Assembly (NCBI GenBank): GCA_014871665.1
Contig: WGSL01000011.1
Coordinates: 1-41,546 of the forward strand
Source: Collinsella sp.
GTDB lineage: Bacteria; Actinomycetota; Coriobacteriia; Coriobacteriales; Coriobacteriaceae
Direction: 5' to 3'
DNA: 41,546 nucleotides
Part shown: positions 24,363 through 34,000 of the stretch, piece by piece
How positions within the stretch are numbered: the first letter of the stretch is position 1
How the letters are laid out: each line of letters opens with the position of its first letter
Position numbers and translations under genes: made by a program
The notes under the pieces: generated by a model
What the model was told of the DNA's origin: nothing
Seen by the model: only the letters and a program-made list of their open reading frames with translations
Databases searched by the model: none

Positions 24363-26309
24363 TTAGCTATCGGAATGGCCAGCCGCCGCCTCGGCGCGCT
24401 CGGCATTCCACGCAACGAGCGCCTCGTGGACCGCCTTGGCAACATCGGCAGGTATGCCGCGAACTTCCGCGATCTCTTGCTCGCTCGCCGCGCGCAAACG
24501 CTTCATCGAACCAAAATGGCGCATAAGGGCACGTTTTCTGGTGGGTCCCACGCCTGGAACGTCATCGAGTACCGAAACTGTCATGGCTTTATCGCGCAAC
24601 TCACGATGGAATGTGATTGCAAAACGGTGCGATTCATCGCGCACCTGTTTAATTAGATAGAGCGAAGCAGACCCGGTCGGCAGCACGACGGGAGTCTCGT
24701 CCCAAGGCACGAAAACCTCCTCATCGGCCTTTGCCAAGCCACAAACTGGTATATCGAGCCCAAGAGCCTCAAGTTGCTTGATCGCAGCGGTCAATTGCGG
24801 CTTACCGCCATCGACAACGAGCAAATCGGGGCGCGATCCAAAGCGCTCGTCGGCCATGCGCTCGGGAGCATAGCGTCGTCCCAAAACCTCGGACATCGAC
24901 ACGAAGTCGTTTGCCTCGTCCAATTCGGCCTGAATTTTAAAACGACGGTACTGGCTCTTGTCGGCGCGTCCGTTGGTAAACACCACCATCGAGGCGACGG
25001 TAAAGGTTCCGTGCAGCGTCGAGATATCGAAGCACTCGATACGCATCGGCGGCGCTGGCAGCGCCAGCGCGCTTTCGAGCTCCAGGAGCGCCTGATTGGT
25101 GCGGTCGTCAGCGTACCCCGTTCGCATCATGTAGCGCATGAGGGCATGGCGCGCATTTTTGGATGCCATATCGAGCAAACGGTGCTTTTCGCCACGCTGC
25201 GGCCTATGGAGATGGCAGGAACGCTCGCGCTTGCCCGCAAGCCATTCCCCCAGCGCCTCCGCATCCTCAAGCTCGACGGAAAGGTTGACCTCAGCTGGAA
25301 TATCAGCCGTCTCGTCGTAATAGCGCTTAAGAAAGCCCGACTGGAGTTCTTCCTCGTCAACATCAAAACCCTTGTCGAGAATGAACTCGCAGGTGCGAAC
25401 TGTTCGGCCCTCGCGGACGACGAAGACGCAAGCGGCGGAGATGGTCTCCTCGCGATAGAACCCGATGACATCGATATCGACACTGGAGGGAAAAACGACT
25501 TGCTGACGATCGTCCAGACCCCTGATGACCTCCAAACGACGTTTGACGCGTGCCGCGCGCTCAAAGTCGAGCGCCTCGGCGGCATCCGTCATCTCGGAGG
25601 TCAGCTCATCGACGACATCCTTGCGATGGCCCGACAAAAAGCGCTCGACACGCTTGACGTTCTTGGCATAGTCTGCCGGGGAAATCGCGCCGACACACGC
25701 ACCCGGGCCGCGCCCGACATGGTAGTCAAAGCAGGGACGCCCGTTTTGCGCGCAAATCATATTGACGATGTCTTCCTCGCCCTTGTGGGACTCAACGATA
25801 CGGTGGCAACGACGCCACTCCGCACAGGATGCGGAGCAGATGGGGATAACCTTGCGCAGCGTATCTATCGTCTCACGTGCCGCACGGCTATCGGTATAGG
25901 GTCCAAAATAGCGCGTTCCCGGCTTATGACGCTCACGCGTATATTTGATAGCGGGATACAGGTCGCCCTTTGTAATGGCGATAAAGGGGTAGCTCTTGTC
26001 ATCCTTGAGGTCGACGTTAAAGTACGGATGGTACTGACCAATCAAATTGCGCTCGAGCACCAACGCCTCATGCTCGGTCTCCACCACGATATAGTCAAAG
26101 CTCGCCACCAGCTGCATCATCAGCGGAATCTTTTGACGCTCATCCTGCAGTGTCACGTATTGACGCATGCGGGCGCGTAGGTTTTTCGCCTTGCCCACGT
26201 AGATGACATCGCCCTTGGCATCCTTCCAAAGGTAGCATCCGGGCTGTGTGGGAACGCGCGAAACCTGCTCGGCAAGCGTTGGAATGTTGTCGTGACCGGC
26301 CACGCGCAC
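24363..26309 (-). CDS. uvrC: UvrABC system protein C
   Basis: The dual-incision nuclease of nucleotide excision repair, 648 residues, usual for UvrC. The N-terminal GIY-YIG nuclease starts QPGCYLWKDAKGDVIYVGKAKNLRARM (two parts). A cysteine-rich stretch (CSASCAEWRRCHR, RPCFDYHVGRGPGACVG) follows. The UVR motif binding UvrB is SEMTDAAEALDFERAARVKR. The RNase H-like domain has ECFDISTLHG and LLVVDGGKPQL. C-terminal helix-hairpin-helix motifs include DVPGVGPTRKRALMRHFGS. The start is GTG, either 26309, abutting the murJ stop, or 26303, where TAGGTG gives a slightly better ribosome site. Cotranscribed with murJ. Confidence 0.95.
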   Translation of the reverse strand: MRVAGHDNIPTLAEQVSRVPTQPGCYLWKDAKGDVIYVGKAKNLRARMRQYVTLQDERQKIPLMMQLVASFDYIVVETEHEALVLERNLIGQYHPYFNVDLKDDKSYPFIAITKGDLYPAIKYTRERHKPGTRYFGPYTDSRAARETIDTLRKVIPICSASCAEWRRCHRIVESHKGEEDIVNMICAQNGRPCFDYHVGRGPGACVGAISPADYAKNVKRVERFLSGHRKDVVDELTSEMTDAAEALDFERAARVKRRLEVIRGLDDRQQVVFPSSVDIDVIGFYREETISAACVFVVREGRTVRTCEFILDKGFDVDEEELQSGFLKRYYDETADIPAEVNLSVELEDAEALGEWLAGKRERSCHLHRPQRGEKHRLLDMASKNARHALMRYMMRTGYADDRTNQALLELESALALPAPPMRIECFDISTLHGTFTVASMVVFTNGRADKSQYRRFKIQAELDEANDFVSMSEVLGRRYAPERMADERFGSRPDLLVVDGGKPQLTAAIKQLEALGLDIPVCGLAKADEEVFVPWDETPVVLPTGSASLYLIKQVRDESHRFAITFHRELRDKAMTVSVLDDVPGVGPTRKRALMRHFGSMKRLRAASEQEIAEVRGIPADVAKAVHEALVAWNAERAEAAAGHSDS

Positions 26310-27992
26310 CTACTTGCGACGAAGCAGCGCCGAGACCTCGGGCATCTTAAGGACGACGGCAAGGCCAAAGGTAACAGCAAGCGAGACGACACCCGCAACG
26401 CAAACATAGCCAAGAGTAATCAGAATCGAGCCGCCAAGTGCCCCGACAAAGTGCTCAAGCGCCCACATGACGCCGGCGCCTGCGGCAGCACCCAGGCCAC
26501 CGAGCAAAAGGCCAAAGAAACCGCCATGCAAGATAGATTTGACCTGAAGGCCACGCAGACGACGACGCAGCCACCACAGCGAACAACCGACCAAGATCAC
26601 GTAGTCGACGACATACGAAAGCGCGATTGCCGGCATGCCGAAGCCCAGCACAACGCCAAACAGCAGAACCGAGCCGGCCTGGCCGATGGCGGAATACAGG
26701 CAATAGCGGCTATAGGGCTTCATGTCGAGCAAGGCAGAGAAGCTCTTCTGCATCAACACGACCACGCCGTAGAGCGGCAGCGAGAGCGCCAGGTAGACAA
26801 GGTACTCGGACACCAGCGCCACGCCGGATTCATCGAACTTGCCAGCACAGTAGATCATATTGAGCGGACGTGCGAAGACAATCAGGTACAGTGCGAACGG
26901 AATCAGGAAGAACAGCATCTGGGCGACGCCACGCGAAATGCCCGTGCGAACGCTGTCGTAATCCTTCTCCTGTGCGTCATGAGAGAGCTCGGTATAGAGC
27001 GCCGTCGAAAGCGAGGCGGCAATCAGCGCGTAGGGCAGCGTGTACCACAGGCGCGCATAGGCGATGACGGAAGGACCCGTCTCGGGCTGGACCACCAGCG
27101 CGGCAGCGTTGGTGATAGAAGTCGAGACAAACATGCACACCGTGGCGAGCAGCGTCGGGATACCGAGCGCAATCGTCTGGCGCAGCGCGGGGTCCTTAAA
27201 GTCGATATGGATATGGGGATGCACGCCGTGCTTGCCAAGCGCGGGAATCTGACATGCCATCTGAACAAAGACACCGAGGGTCGTACCGGCCGCAATCAAG
27301 ATGATGCCGGCACGTTCGCCAAACTGTGCGGACACGGGCGCAAAACCCATAAAGCTCGCAATGACGATCACATTGTTGAGGACCGGGGCAAACGTCGACC
27401 AGAAGTAGTCGCGGTGTGCGTTGAGAACGCCCGAGAACACCGAGCCCAAACCATAAAACAGAATCTGGATGGCAAAGAAACGGAACATGAACGCAGCGGT
27501 ATCCATGCTGCCGCCGTCACCCGAAAGGAACGATTGCGTCCAGATAAAGCCCGGGGCGAACACGGTCCCCAGCAACGAAATGCCACCCAGCACCAAAAGC
27601 AGAATGCCGAGCAGGTTGCCCACGTACTCGTTCGAGGCCTCGCGACCCTGCTCACGCCTCGCGCCCATGTACACGGGCAAAAACGCCGTCACGAGCATGC
27701 CGCCCATCACGAGTTCGTAGAGCATATTGGGCAGGTTGTTGGCGACCTGATAGGAGGACGAGAGTAGCGACATGCCGATAGCGGCCGCCATTGCCCACGT
27801 GCGGATAAAACCGGTGACGCGAGACACAATGGTCAGGATGGTCATAAGCCCGGCGGAACGACCAACCGTGGAGTAGTCCGACGAGCCCATGTCGTCAGTG
27901 TCATCTCGCGACGAAGAAGCTTCGGATGAGGGTGTCTGAGGCGCAGATTCTTTTGCAAAATGAGCTCCGCGCTTCAATTCTTCCTGCGGCAT
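26310..27992 (-). CDS. murJ: Lipid II flippase MurJ (MviN family)
   Basis: Flips lipid-linked peptidoglycan precursor across the membrane. It has 560 residues with about 14 hydrophobic helices. A hydrophilic, Ser/Asp-rich N-terminus of some 45 residues precedes the family start SAGLMTILTIVSRVTGFIRTW. Later landmarks are QVANNLPNMLYELVMGGMLV and RGVAQMLFFLIPFALYL. There is no long C-terminal kinase-like domain such as mycobacterial MviN carries. The ATG at 27992 lies three bases after the ybaK stop, so it is coupled to that gene. Confidence 0.93.
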   Translation of the reverse strand: MPQEELKRGAHFAKESAPQTPSSEASSSRDDTDDMGSSDYSTVGRSAGLMTILTIVSRVTGFIRTWAMAAAIGMSLLSSSYQVANNLPNMLYELVMGGMLVTAFLPVYMGARREQGREASNEYVGNLLGILLLVLGGISLLGTVFAPGFIWTQSFLSGDGGSMDTAAFMFRFFAIQILFYGLGSVFSGVLNAHRDYFWSTFAPVLNNVIVIASFMGFAPVSAQFGERAGIILIAAGTTLGVFVQMACQIPALGKHGVHPHIHIDFKDPALRQTIALGIPTLLATVCMFVSTSITNAAALVVQPETGPSVIAYARLWYTLPYALIAASLSTALYTELSHDAQEKDYDSVRTGISRGVAQMLFFLIPFALYLIVFARPLNMIYCAGKFDESGVALVSEYLVYLALSLPLYGVVVLMQKSFSALLDMKPYSRYCLYSAIGQAGSVLLFGVVLGFGMPAIALSYVVDYVILVGCSLWWLRRRLRGLQVKSILHGGFFGLLLGGLGAAAGAGVMWALEHFVGALGGSILITLGYVCVAGVVSLAVTFGLAVVLKMPEVSALLRRK

Positions 27993-27995
27993 CGC

Positions 27996-28496
27996 TCAGT
28001 CCTCTCTCGTAATCGCGGCAACCGTCGCCCCGCAAAATGCAATTAAATCATCGGGTGCAAGCTCGAGCTGATAACCACGCTTGCCTCCCGAAATAAAAAT
28101 GGTATCCCAAAGGACACATGTCTCATCAATGAGCGTCCGGTAGCGTTTTTTCATACCGACCGGGCTGCAGCCGCCGCGAACGTAGCCAGTCGCCGCAAGC
28201 AAATCCTTCACATGCATCATGGCCAAGGACTTCTCCCCCGCGGCACGCGCGGCGGACTTTAGATCGAGCTCGTCGGCAACAGGGATACAGCACACGACAT
28301 AGTCGTTGGACGGTGTCACGCAGACCAAAGTCTTAAATCCTTGACCGGGCTCCTCGCCAAGCTGCTCCGAAATCGCGACACCCAGGCCCACCGACTCATC
28401 ACCATCGTCTTCGTACGTATGTAGAACATAGGAAATGCCGGCGCTTTCCAGCTCGCGCATCGCATTGGTTTTTGGCGTCTTTACAGCCTTTGCCAT
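27996..28496 (-). CDS. ybaK: YbaK/EbsC-type Cys-tRNA(Pro) deacylase
   Basis: A trans-acting editing enzyme that removes cysteine from mischarged tRNA-Pro. It has 166 residues from the ATG at 28496, the normal YbaK size. The conserved core is GQGFKTLVCVTPSNDYVVCCIPV with the catalytic-type Lys55 (given in two parts: GQGFKTLV, CIPVADELDLKSAAR). The block TGYVRGGCSPVGMKK is the family signature. AAAGGATAT precedes the ATG; the longer in-frame reading has no homology. TATACT on the minus strand at 28534-28539 is a likely -10. Confidence 0.9.
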   Translation of the reverse strand: MAKAVKTPKTNAMRELESAGISYVLHTYEDDGDESVGLGVAISEQLGEEPGQGFKTLVCVTPSNDYVVCCIPVADELDLKSAARAAGEKSLAMMHVKDLLAATGYVRGGCSPVGMKKRYRTLIDETCVLWDTIFISGGKRGYQLELAPDDLIAFCGATVAAITRED

Positions 28497-28578
28497 GACA
28501 TATCCTTTCCCTCGCATTCGGACGCAAGGATTAAGTATATGTCCAATTCGGCTGCATACGTCACTTCGGCACAGCAAG

Positions 28579-28609
28579 CGCCATCGAATCACAAGGAGTC
28601 GATGGCGCC
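28579..28609 (-). terminator. Hairpin after uvrA
   Basis: Perfect ten-base arms GCGCCATCGA and TCGATGGCGC with an eleven-base loop, 20 bases after the uvrA stop. On the minus strand it is followed by TTGCTGTG, a weak U run. Probable uvrA terminator. Confidence 0.6.
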
Positions 28610-28628
28610 CATAAACTGAATCGCCTAT

Positions 28629-31508
28629 TTATTGAGCATCAAGTTGAGCCTGACGCTCCCGGTCACGCCTGAGCAACGGCGCCAAAAACTTGCCCGTATA
28701 ACTCTGCGGACAGTCCGCAACCTGCTCCGGTGTGCCCGAAACCACGACGGTTCCGCCACCGTTACCGCCCTCGGGACCCATATCGATCAGGCGGTCGGCA
28801 ACCTTGATGACATCAAGGTTGTGCTCAATCACCAGCACCGTGTTGCCCGCATCGACCAAGCGCTGCAGCACATCGAGCAGCTGGCGGACGTCCTCAAAAT
28901 GAAGACCGGTCGTCGGCTCGTCCAAAATATAGAACGTCTTGCCCGTCTGGCGTCGATGAAGCTCCTTGGCGAGCTTCACACGCTGCGCCTCGCCGCCCGA
29001 GAGCGTCGTGGCGGGCTGGCCCAGGCTCACGTAGCCTAAGCCTACATCGTACAGCGTCTGGAGCTTGCGCTTAATCTGCGGGATATTCCCAAAGAAGGCC
29101 AGCGCCTCGGTGACGCTCATGTCGAGCACGTCCGAGATGGTCTTGCCACGGTAGGTGACCTCGAGTGTCTCGCGGTTGTAGCGTTTACCGCCGCAAACTT
29201 CGCAGGGAACGTAGATATCGGGAAGGAAGTGCATCTCGATCTTGATCTGCCCGTCGCCCTTGCACGCCTCACAGCGCCCGCCACTCACATTAAAGGAGAA
29301 ACGACCCGGCGAGTAGCCGCGCGCCTTCGACTCCGGCGTACTCGCAAACAGTGCGCGAAGATCATCCCACAGGCCGATATAGGTAGCAGGGTTGGAACGC
29401 GGCGTACGGCCAATCGGCGACTGGTCGATATCGATAACCTTATCGATACACTCAATGCCCTCGATTTTCTTATACGGACCCACAGGGCGCGTCGAGCGGT
29501 GAATGGCATTCGTAAGGGCAGGCGCAATGGTGTCGGTAACCAGGGAGCTCTTGCCCGATCCCGACACGCCGGTAACAACCGTAAGCGTACCAAACTCGAT
29601 CTTGGCGGTAACGTTTTTGAGGTTGTTGGCTCGAGCGCCCGTAATTTTAAGGCAGCCGCGACCGGGCTTGCGCCGTTCATCAGGCACCCGGATCATTCGT
29701 TTGCCGGTCAGGTAAGTGCCCGTCATCGACTCAGGACACGCCATGATATCAGCAGGCGTTCCCGCCGCGACTACGTGCCCGCCGTTGACACCGGCGCCGG
29801 GCCCCATGTCGATCACGTAGTCGGCGGCACGGATTGTATCCTCGTCGTGTTCGACGACGATAACGGTATTGCCGATATCGCGCAGGCGCTCGAGCGTCTT
29901 GATCAGGCGCTCGTTGTCACGCTGATGAAGACCGATCGAGGGCTCATCCAGAATATAGAGCACGCCCATGAGACCCGCGCCGATCTGCGTTGCCAGTCGA
30001 ATACGCTGTGCCTCGCCACCGGAAAGCGTCGCCGAGGCACGATCGAGCGTCAGATAGTCGAGTCCAACATCGACCAGAAAACGCAAGCGCTCCAGGATTT
30101 CCTTGACGATGCGCCCGCCGATAAACTGTTGGCGCTCGGTGAGCTCCAGGCCCTCAAAAAACTCGAGCGACTCACGGCACGACAGGCAACAAACCTCGTA
30201 AATGGACTTGCCGCCCACGGTGACGGCGAGCATCTCAGGGCGCAAACGAGCGCCGTGGCAGCTCGAGCACGGTTCCTCGCGAATGTACTTCTCCAAGCGC
30301 GCCTTGGTGTTCTCGTTCGTCGTCTCGGTATAGCGTTCGTACAGGATGTTGCGAACGCCCGAAAACTTGGTATCCCACTGGCTGCGACGTCCGTCGAGCT
30401 TTTGGTAGTCGACCGAGATCTTCGTATCGCCCAGGCCATCCAAGAATGCACGACGCACGCGAGGGGGCAAGTCCTCCCACGGCGTATCGGTGCTCACCTT
30501 AAAGTGTTTGCAGACCGCAGCAAAAATCTGCGGATAGTAGTTCGAATTGCCAAACAGGCTACCAAAGACTCCGTCGGCAATGGACTTCGAGGGGTCCTCG
30601 ATCAGCGCCTCGGCATCAACGGTTTTCTTAAAGCCCAGGCCGTCGCACTCAGGACATGCGCCATAGGGAGCGTTGAACGAAAAATCACGCGGCTGAAGAT
30701 CGTCAATGGAGTGACCATGCTCCGGGCACGCCAAGGCCAACGAATACTCCAGCAGCTCGCCCTCGGTCCCCTCGGGAGCATCACGATCGGGCAGCATGTA
30801 CACGTTTACATTGCCGTGAGCCAGCGCGGTCGCCTGCTCAACAGACTCGGCGATACGGCCCAGAGAGTTCTCACGGATCACGATGCGATCGACCACGACC
30901 TCGATATCGTGCTTGAACTTCTTGTCCAGATCGATCGGATCGTCGAGCGAGCGCACTTCACCGTCGACACGCACGCGGCTAAAGCCCTCGGCGCGAAGGT
31001 CCTCAAACAGTTTGGTGTACTCGCCTTTTCGCCCGCGCACCACCGGTGCCAGCACAAACGCGCGACGGCCCTCCCCCGCCGCCAAGACCTTGTCGGCAAC
31101 CTGGTCGGTCGTCTGACGCTCAATGACGCGGCCGCATTCGGGACAGTGCGGGGTGCCCACACGGGCGAACAGCAGGCGCAGATAGTCATAAATCTCGGTT
31201 ACGGTGCCAACCGTCGAGCGAGGGTTTTTAGACGTCGTCTTTTGGTCGATCGACACCGCCGGCGAAAGGCCGTCGATTGAATCCAAGTCGGGTTTGTCCA
31301 TCTGACCCAAGAACTGGCGCGCATAGCTCGAAAGACTCTCGACGTATCGACGCTGGCCCTCGGCATAGATAGTGTCAAATGCCAGCGAACTCTTGCCCGA
31401 GCCAGAAAGACCGGTAATGACCACGAGTTGGTCACGCGGAATGGAAACATCGATATCACGGAGGTTGTGCTCACGAGCGCCGCGAATAACGATAGAAGAA
31501 TCAGACAT
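28629..31508 (-). CDS. uvrA: UvrABC system protein A
   Basis: The damage-recognition ATPase of excision repair, 959 residues, standard for UvrA. The first Walker A is GLSGSGKS at 33-40; the second is GVSGSGKSSLVTDT. Two ABC signatures (LSGGEAQRIRLA and LSGGEAQRVKLA) are present. Zinc modules are CPEHGHS with ACPECDGLG, where a His replaces one Cys as I recall in other Gram-positives, and RCEACKGDG with PCEVCGGKR. I chose the ATG at 31508 (MSDSSIVIRGAREHNL) with AAGGAGC upstream over a longer reading with 22 unrelated residues. A LexA-like box lies about 60 bases upstream. Confidence 0.96.
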   Translation of the reverse strand: MSDSSIVIRGAREHNLRDIDVSIPRDQLVVITGLSGSGKSSLAFDTIYAEGQRRYVESLSSYARQFLGQMDKPDLDSIDGLSPAVSIDQKTTSKNPRSTVGTVTEIYDYLRLLFARVGTPHCPECGRVIERQTTDQVADKVLAAGEGRRAFVLAPVVRGRKGEYTKLFEDLRAEGFSRVRVDGEVRSLDDPIDLDKKFKHDIEVVVDRIVIRENSLGRIAESVEQATALAHGNVNVYMLPDRDAPEGTEGELLEYSLALACPEHGHSIDDLQPRDFSFNAPYGACPECDGLGFKKTVDAEALIEDPSKSIADGVFGSLFGNSNYYPQIFAAVCKHFKVSTDTPWEDLPPRVRRAFLDGLGDTKISVDYQKLDGRRSQWDTKFSGVRNILYERYTETTNENTKARLEKYIREEPCSSCHGARLRPEMLAVTVGGKSIYEVCCLSCRESLEFFEGLELTERQQFIGGRIVKEILERLRFLVDVGLDYLTLDRASATLSGGEAQRIRLATQIGAGLMGVLYILDEPSIGLHQRDNERLIKTLERLRDIGNTVIVVEHDEDTIRAADYVIDMGPGAGVNGGHVVAAGTPADIMACPESMTGTYLTGKRMIRVPDERRKPGRGCLKITGARANNLKNVTAKIEFGTLTVVTGVSGSGKSSLVTDTIAPALTNAIHRSTRPVGPYKKIEGIECIDKVIDIDQSPIGRTPRSNPATYIGLWDDLRALFASTPESKARGYSPGRFSFNVSGGRCEACKGDGQIKIEMHFLPDIYVPCEVCGGKRYNRETLEVTYRGKTISDVLDMSVTEALAFFGNIPQIKRKLQTLYDVGLGYVSLGQPATTLSGGEAQRVKLAKELHRRQTGKTFYILDEPTTGLHFEDVRQLLDVLQRLVDAGNTVLVIEHNLDVIKVADRLIDMGPEGGNGGGTVVVSGTPEQVADCPQSYTGKFLAPLLRRDRERQAQLDAQ

Positions 31509-31569
31509 GGAAGCTCCTTGCCTCCTATTGCATCGAATCATACTGTCGAAGAGTTTAGCGCACTCGACG

Positions 31570-31583
31570 CGCACAGATGTTCG
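31570..31583. promoter_or_regulatory. LexA (SOS) box-like site upstream of uvrA
   Basis: On the minus strand CGAACATCTGTGCG matches the Gram-positive LexA consensus CGAACATATGTTCG at 12 of 14 positions. It lies 62 bases before the uvrA start, in the divergent region shared with the LtaS-type gene. TAAACT close downstream could be a -10. uvrA is a classic SOS gene, so the placement makes sense. Confidence 0.5.
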
Positions 31584-31701
31584 TAATACAAGATTCGCAG
31601 ACCTTTAGCTTTGCGTATCGGGCGCTTTGTTTCTCGAAATGCCGTGGAAAGGTTACAGTAATCTAATACTGAACTTAATTTGCCGTAACAGAGGAACGTC
31701 C

Positions 31702-33855
31702 ATGACCGAAGATATCCCCCTTGAAATCACTTCGAGCGACATGGCCAATCTGCCCATATTCATCGCCGTCCTTATCGTGGCCATCGTCGTGGTGCGCGTA
31801 TATTTTTCAATCAAACACAATGAAAAGCCGCCCATTGCCCGCGTCTTTTGGTGCGCGACGCTCCTCATCCCGCTCGGCATGGTAGCTGCATGGATTACGA
31901 ATCAATTGCTCGTAAATGAGGACAATTCCCTATGGGTCCTTTCTTATTCGGCGCTCGGTGCTACCGCCGTCATACTTCTTGTCGAGCCCTTGGTTTCGGG
32001 ACTTATCGACCAAACCGATCTTGCGACGGGAACGGTTGCCTGTATTTGCCGTGACATCCTTGTCATCGCCGCTGTTTCAGCGCTCTCGTTCGTTTCACTC
32101 GAAATTGCCTGTAACGAAACGTTCTATCGCATTCCCGCCAACTCATTCGGGTTTTCCGTCGGGCTGCTCGCGACGGTTCTGCTCTCCCTTTATTTGCTGG
32201 GACAGCGTCATGGAGGCGTCATGGCCCTCGTGCCCGTCGCCTGTTGCATCCTTGGCATTGCCGAGCACTTCGTCATAACGTTTAAAGGCGAGGCCATCCT
32301 GCCAAGCGATATCTTGGCCCTTGGCACCGCAATGGAAGTGAGCGAGGGATACGAGTTTACCTTTACCGCCGGAATCGTAACCTCTCTAGCCCTGCTGGAG
32401 ATTTCCCTGGGGCTTCTTTCGCTTATCCGACCGAGAAAGCTCCGTACGCCCACCCATGTCTTCCCCGCAATCGCCGCTAACCTCTGCGCTTTTCTGCTAG
32501 TGACCGTTGTGGGGCTCTCGGGCTTTTCCAGCATCGACTTGGAGCAGGCGCTGAATTTTGGATTTGACCGTTGGCAGCCCATCACCACGTATGCGTCTCA
32601 GGGTTTTATCACTTCGTTCACCGAAATGGTCAACGAGTTGCCCATTGAGAAGCCCGAAGACTATACGCCCGATGAGGCGCAGAGCATCGAGCAGGAGCTC
32701 GCCGCCACCTACGACAGCGCGTATGGCTCGAGCGAGCAGCGCGCGGCGGCCGTTGCCCAGTTCAATGAAATCAAGCCGACGATTGTTGCCGTCATGAACG
32801 AGAGTTTTAGCGACCTTTCGTGCTTTGAGCAGCTCCAGGCGGCCGGGTACACCGGCCCCGCATTCTACAACTCGCTTCCCGACACGCTTGTTCGCGGCAC
32901 CATGCTCGCTTCGGTCACCGGTGGCGGAACGGCAAACTCCGAATTCGAATTTTTGACCGGAGCGACAACGGCCTTTGTCGGATTAGGCAAGATCCCCTAT
33001 CAGCTGTATCAGATGAATGGCGTCAACAGCCTGGCAAAGGACCTTAAAGAGCTTGGGTATACCGCTACCGCTATGCACCCGCAAAACCCCGTCAACTACC
33101 ATCGAGATAAAATCTATCAGCAGCTGGACTTTGGAGACTTTCTTTCAATCGGCGATTTCGAAGGTGCGCCCTGTTACCATGCCGGCGTATGCGACTACGC
33201 CACCTACGACAAGATACTCGACCTGCTTAGAACCGACGAAGCACCGCAGTTCATCTTTGACGTCACGATGCAAAATCACGGCGGCTACGACTATGGCACC
33301 GTTCCCGCCGAAGAGCTGACAAACTATTGGGTCGAGGGAGCCAGCGAGGGCGCCAATAGCGCGCTCAACACCTATCTCACCTGCATCAACGCATCCGACC
33401 GGGACCTCGAGTACTTTATCAACGAGCTCCGCAATATCGGCAGACCGGTTGTCCTTGTCTTTTTTGGCGACCATCAGCCGAGCGCCGCAACGACTCTCAA
33501 CGACGAGCTGTACCCTCAGGAAGATACGGCAAGCCACGCTTTCCGTGTCTATCAGTCGACCTATTTCGTCTGGGCTAACTATGAAATCGCCGGCAATACC
33601 GAGCTCAACGTCTACGACACCGTCGGGGCAAACGAGATTGCAGCCATTACCCTTAATAAGATCGGCGCCCCGCTCACCGACTATCAAAAGGCCCTGCTTG
33701 CAACAAGGTCAGATGTGCCCACCATCAATGTCGCCGGCTACCTTGGTGCCGACGGGCTGCGCTACGACTTGGAATCTGAAGACAGCCCATACGCCTCGAC
33801 GATCGACAAGCTGCAGCGCATGCAATACCTCGAGTTTGCCAGCAAAGTTCAGTAA
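31702..33855 (+). CDS. LtaS-type sulfatase-fold membrane phosphotransferase
   Basis: A polytopic membrane protein of 717 residues with an extracytoplasmic alkaline-phosphatase-like domain, as in lipoteichoic acid synthase and phosphoglycerol transferases. Several hydrophobic helices span residues 15-275. The catalytic domain shows NESF at 366-369, the nucleophile Thr410 in GGGTANSEFEF, and the metal motif FFGDHQPS. The ATG at 31702 has AGAGGAAC upstream; the 25 earlier in-frame residues are not family-like. It is alone in its transcript, divergent from uvrA. Which surface polymer it builds cannot be told; lipid-anchored glycopolymer is the family expectation. Confidence 0.85.
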   Translation: MTEDIPLEITSSDMANLPIFIAVLIVAIVVVRVYFSIKHNEKPPIARVFWCATLLIPLGMVAAWITNQLLVNEDNSLWVLSYSALGATAVILLVEPLVSGLIDQTDLATGTVACICRDILVIAAVSALSFVSLEIACNETFYRIPANSFGFSVGLLATVLLSLYLLGQRHGGVMALVPVACCILGIAEHFVITFKGEAILPSDILALGTAMEVSEGYEFTFTAGIVTSLALLEISLGLLSLIRPRKLRTPTHVFPAIAANLCAFLLVTVVGLSGFSSIDLEQALNFGFDRWQPITTYASQGFITSFTEMVNELPIEKPEDYTPDEAQSIEQELAATYDSAYGSSEQRAAAVAQFNEIKPTIVAVMNESFSDLSCFEQLQAAGYTGPAFYNSLPDTLVRGTMLASVTGGGTANSEFEFLTGATTAFVGLGKIPYQLYQMNGVNSLAKDLKELGYTATAMHPQNPVNYHRDKIYQQLDFGDFLSIGDFEGAPCYHAGVCDYATYDKILDLLRTDEAPQFIFDVTMQNHGGYDYGTVPAEELTNYWVEGASEGANSALNTYLTCINASDRDLEYFINELRNIGRPVVLVFFGDHQPSAATTLNDELYPQEDTASHAFRVYQSTYFVWANYEIAGNTELNVYDTVGANEIAAITLNKIGAPLTDYQKALLATRSDVPTINVAGYLGADGLRYDLESEDSPYASTIDKLQRMQYLEFASKVQ

Positions 33856-34000
33856 GCCCGCCCATTCGCTTGGACCCATCGTATTGCAAGCACGCTCGGC
33901 CCAAATGCATCGCAAATGACTCCCGCTCGCAAACGAGGGTACAATGACGCTCGTGTCACATCACGGGGCCCCGGCCCCAACATATACAAAGGAGTCATAC

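Noticed and set aside
24315..24656. 113-codon plus-strand frame downstream of the TTGACA-17-TATGTA promoter
   Set aside because: Mostly antisense to the uvrC 3' end with no ribosome site; a non-coding antisense transcript remains possible.
29229..31280. Open frame of 683 codons on the plus strand
   Set aside because: Antisense to uvrA; low-complexity basic translation and no ribosome site or motif.
33145..33687. 180-codon minus-strand frame inside the LtaS-type gene
   Set aside because: The plus-strand product has the catalytic motifs; the reverse frame has none.
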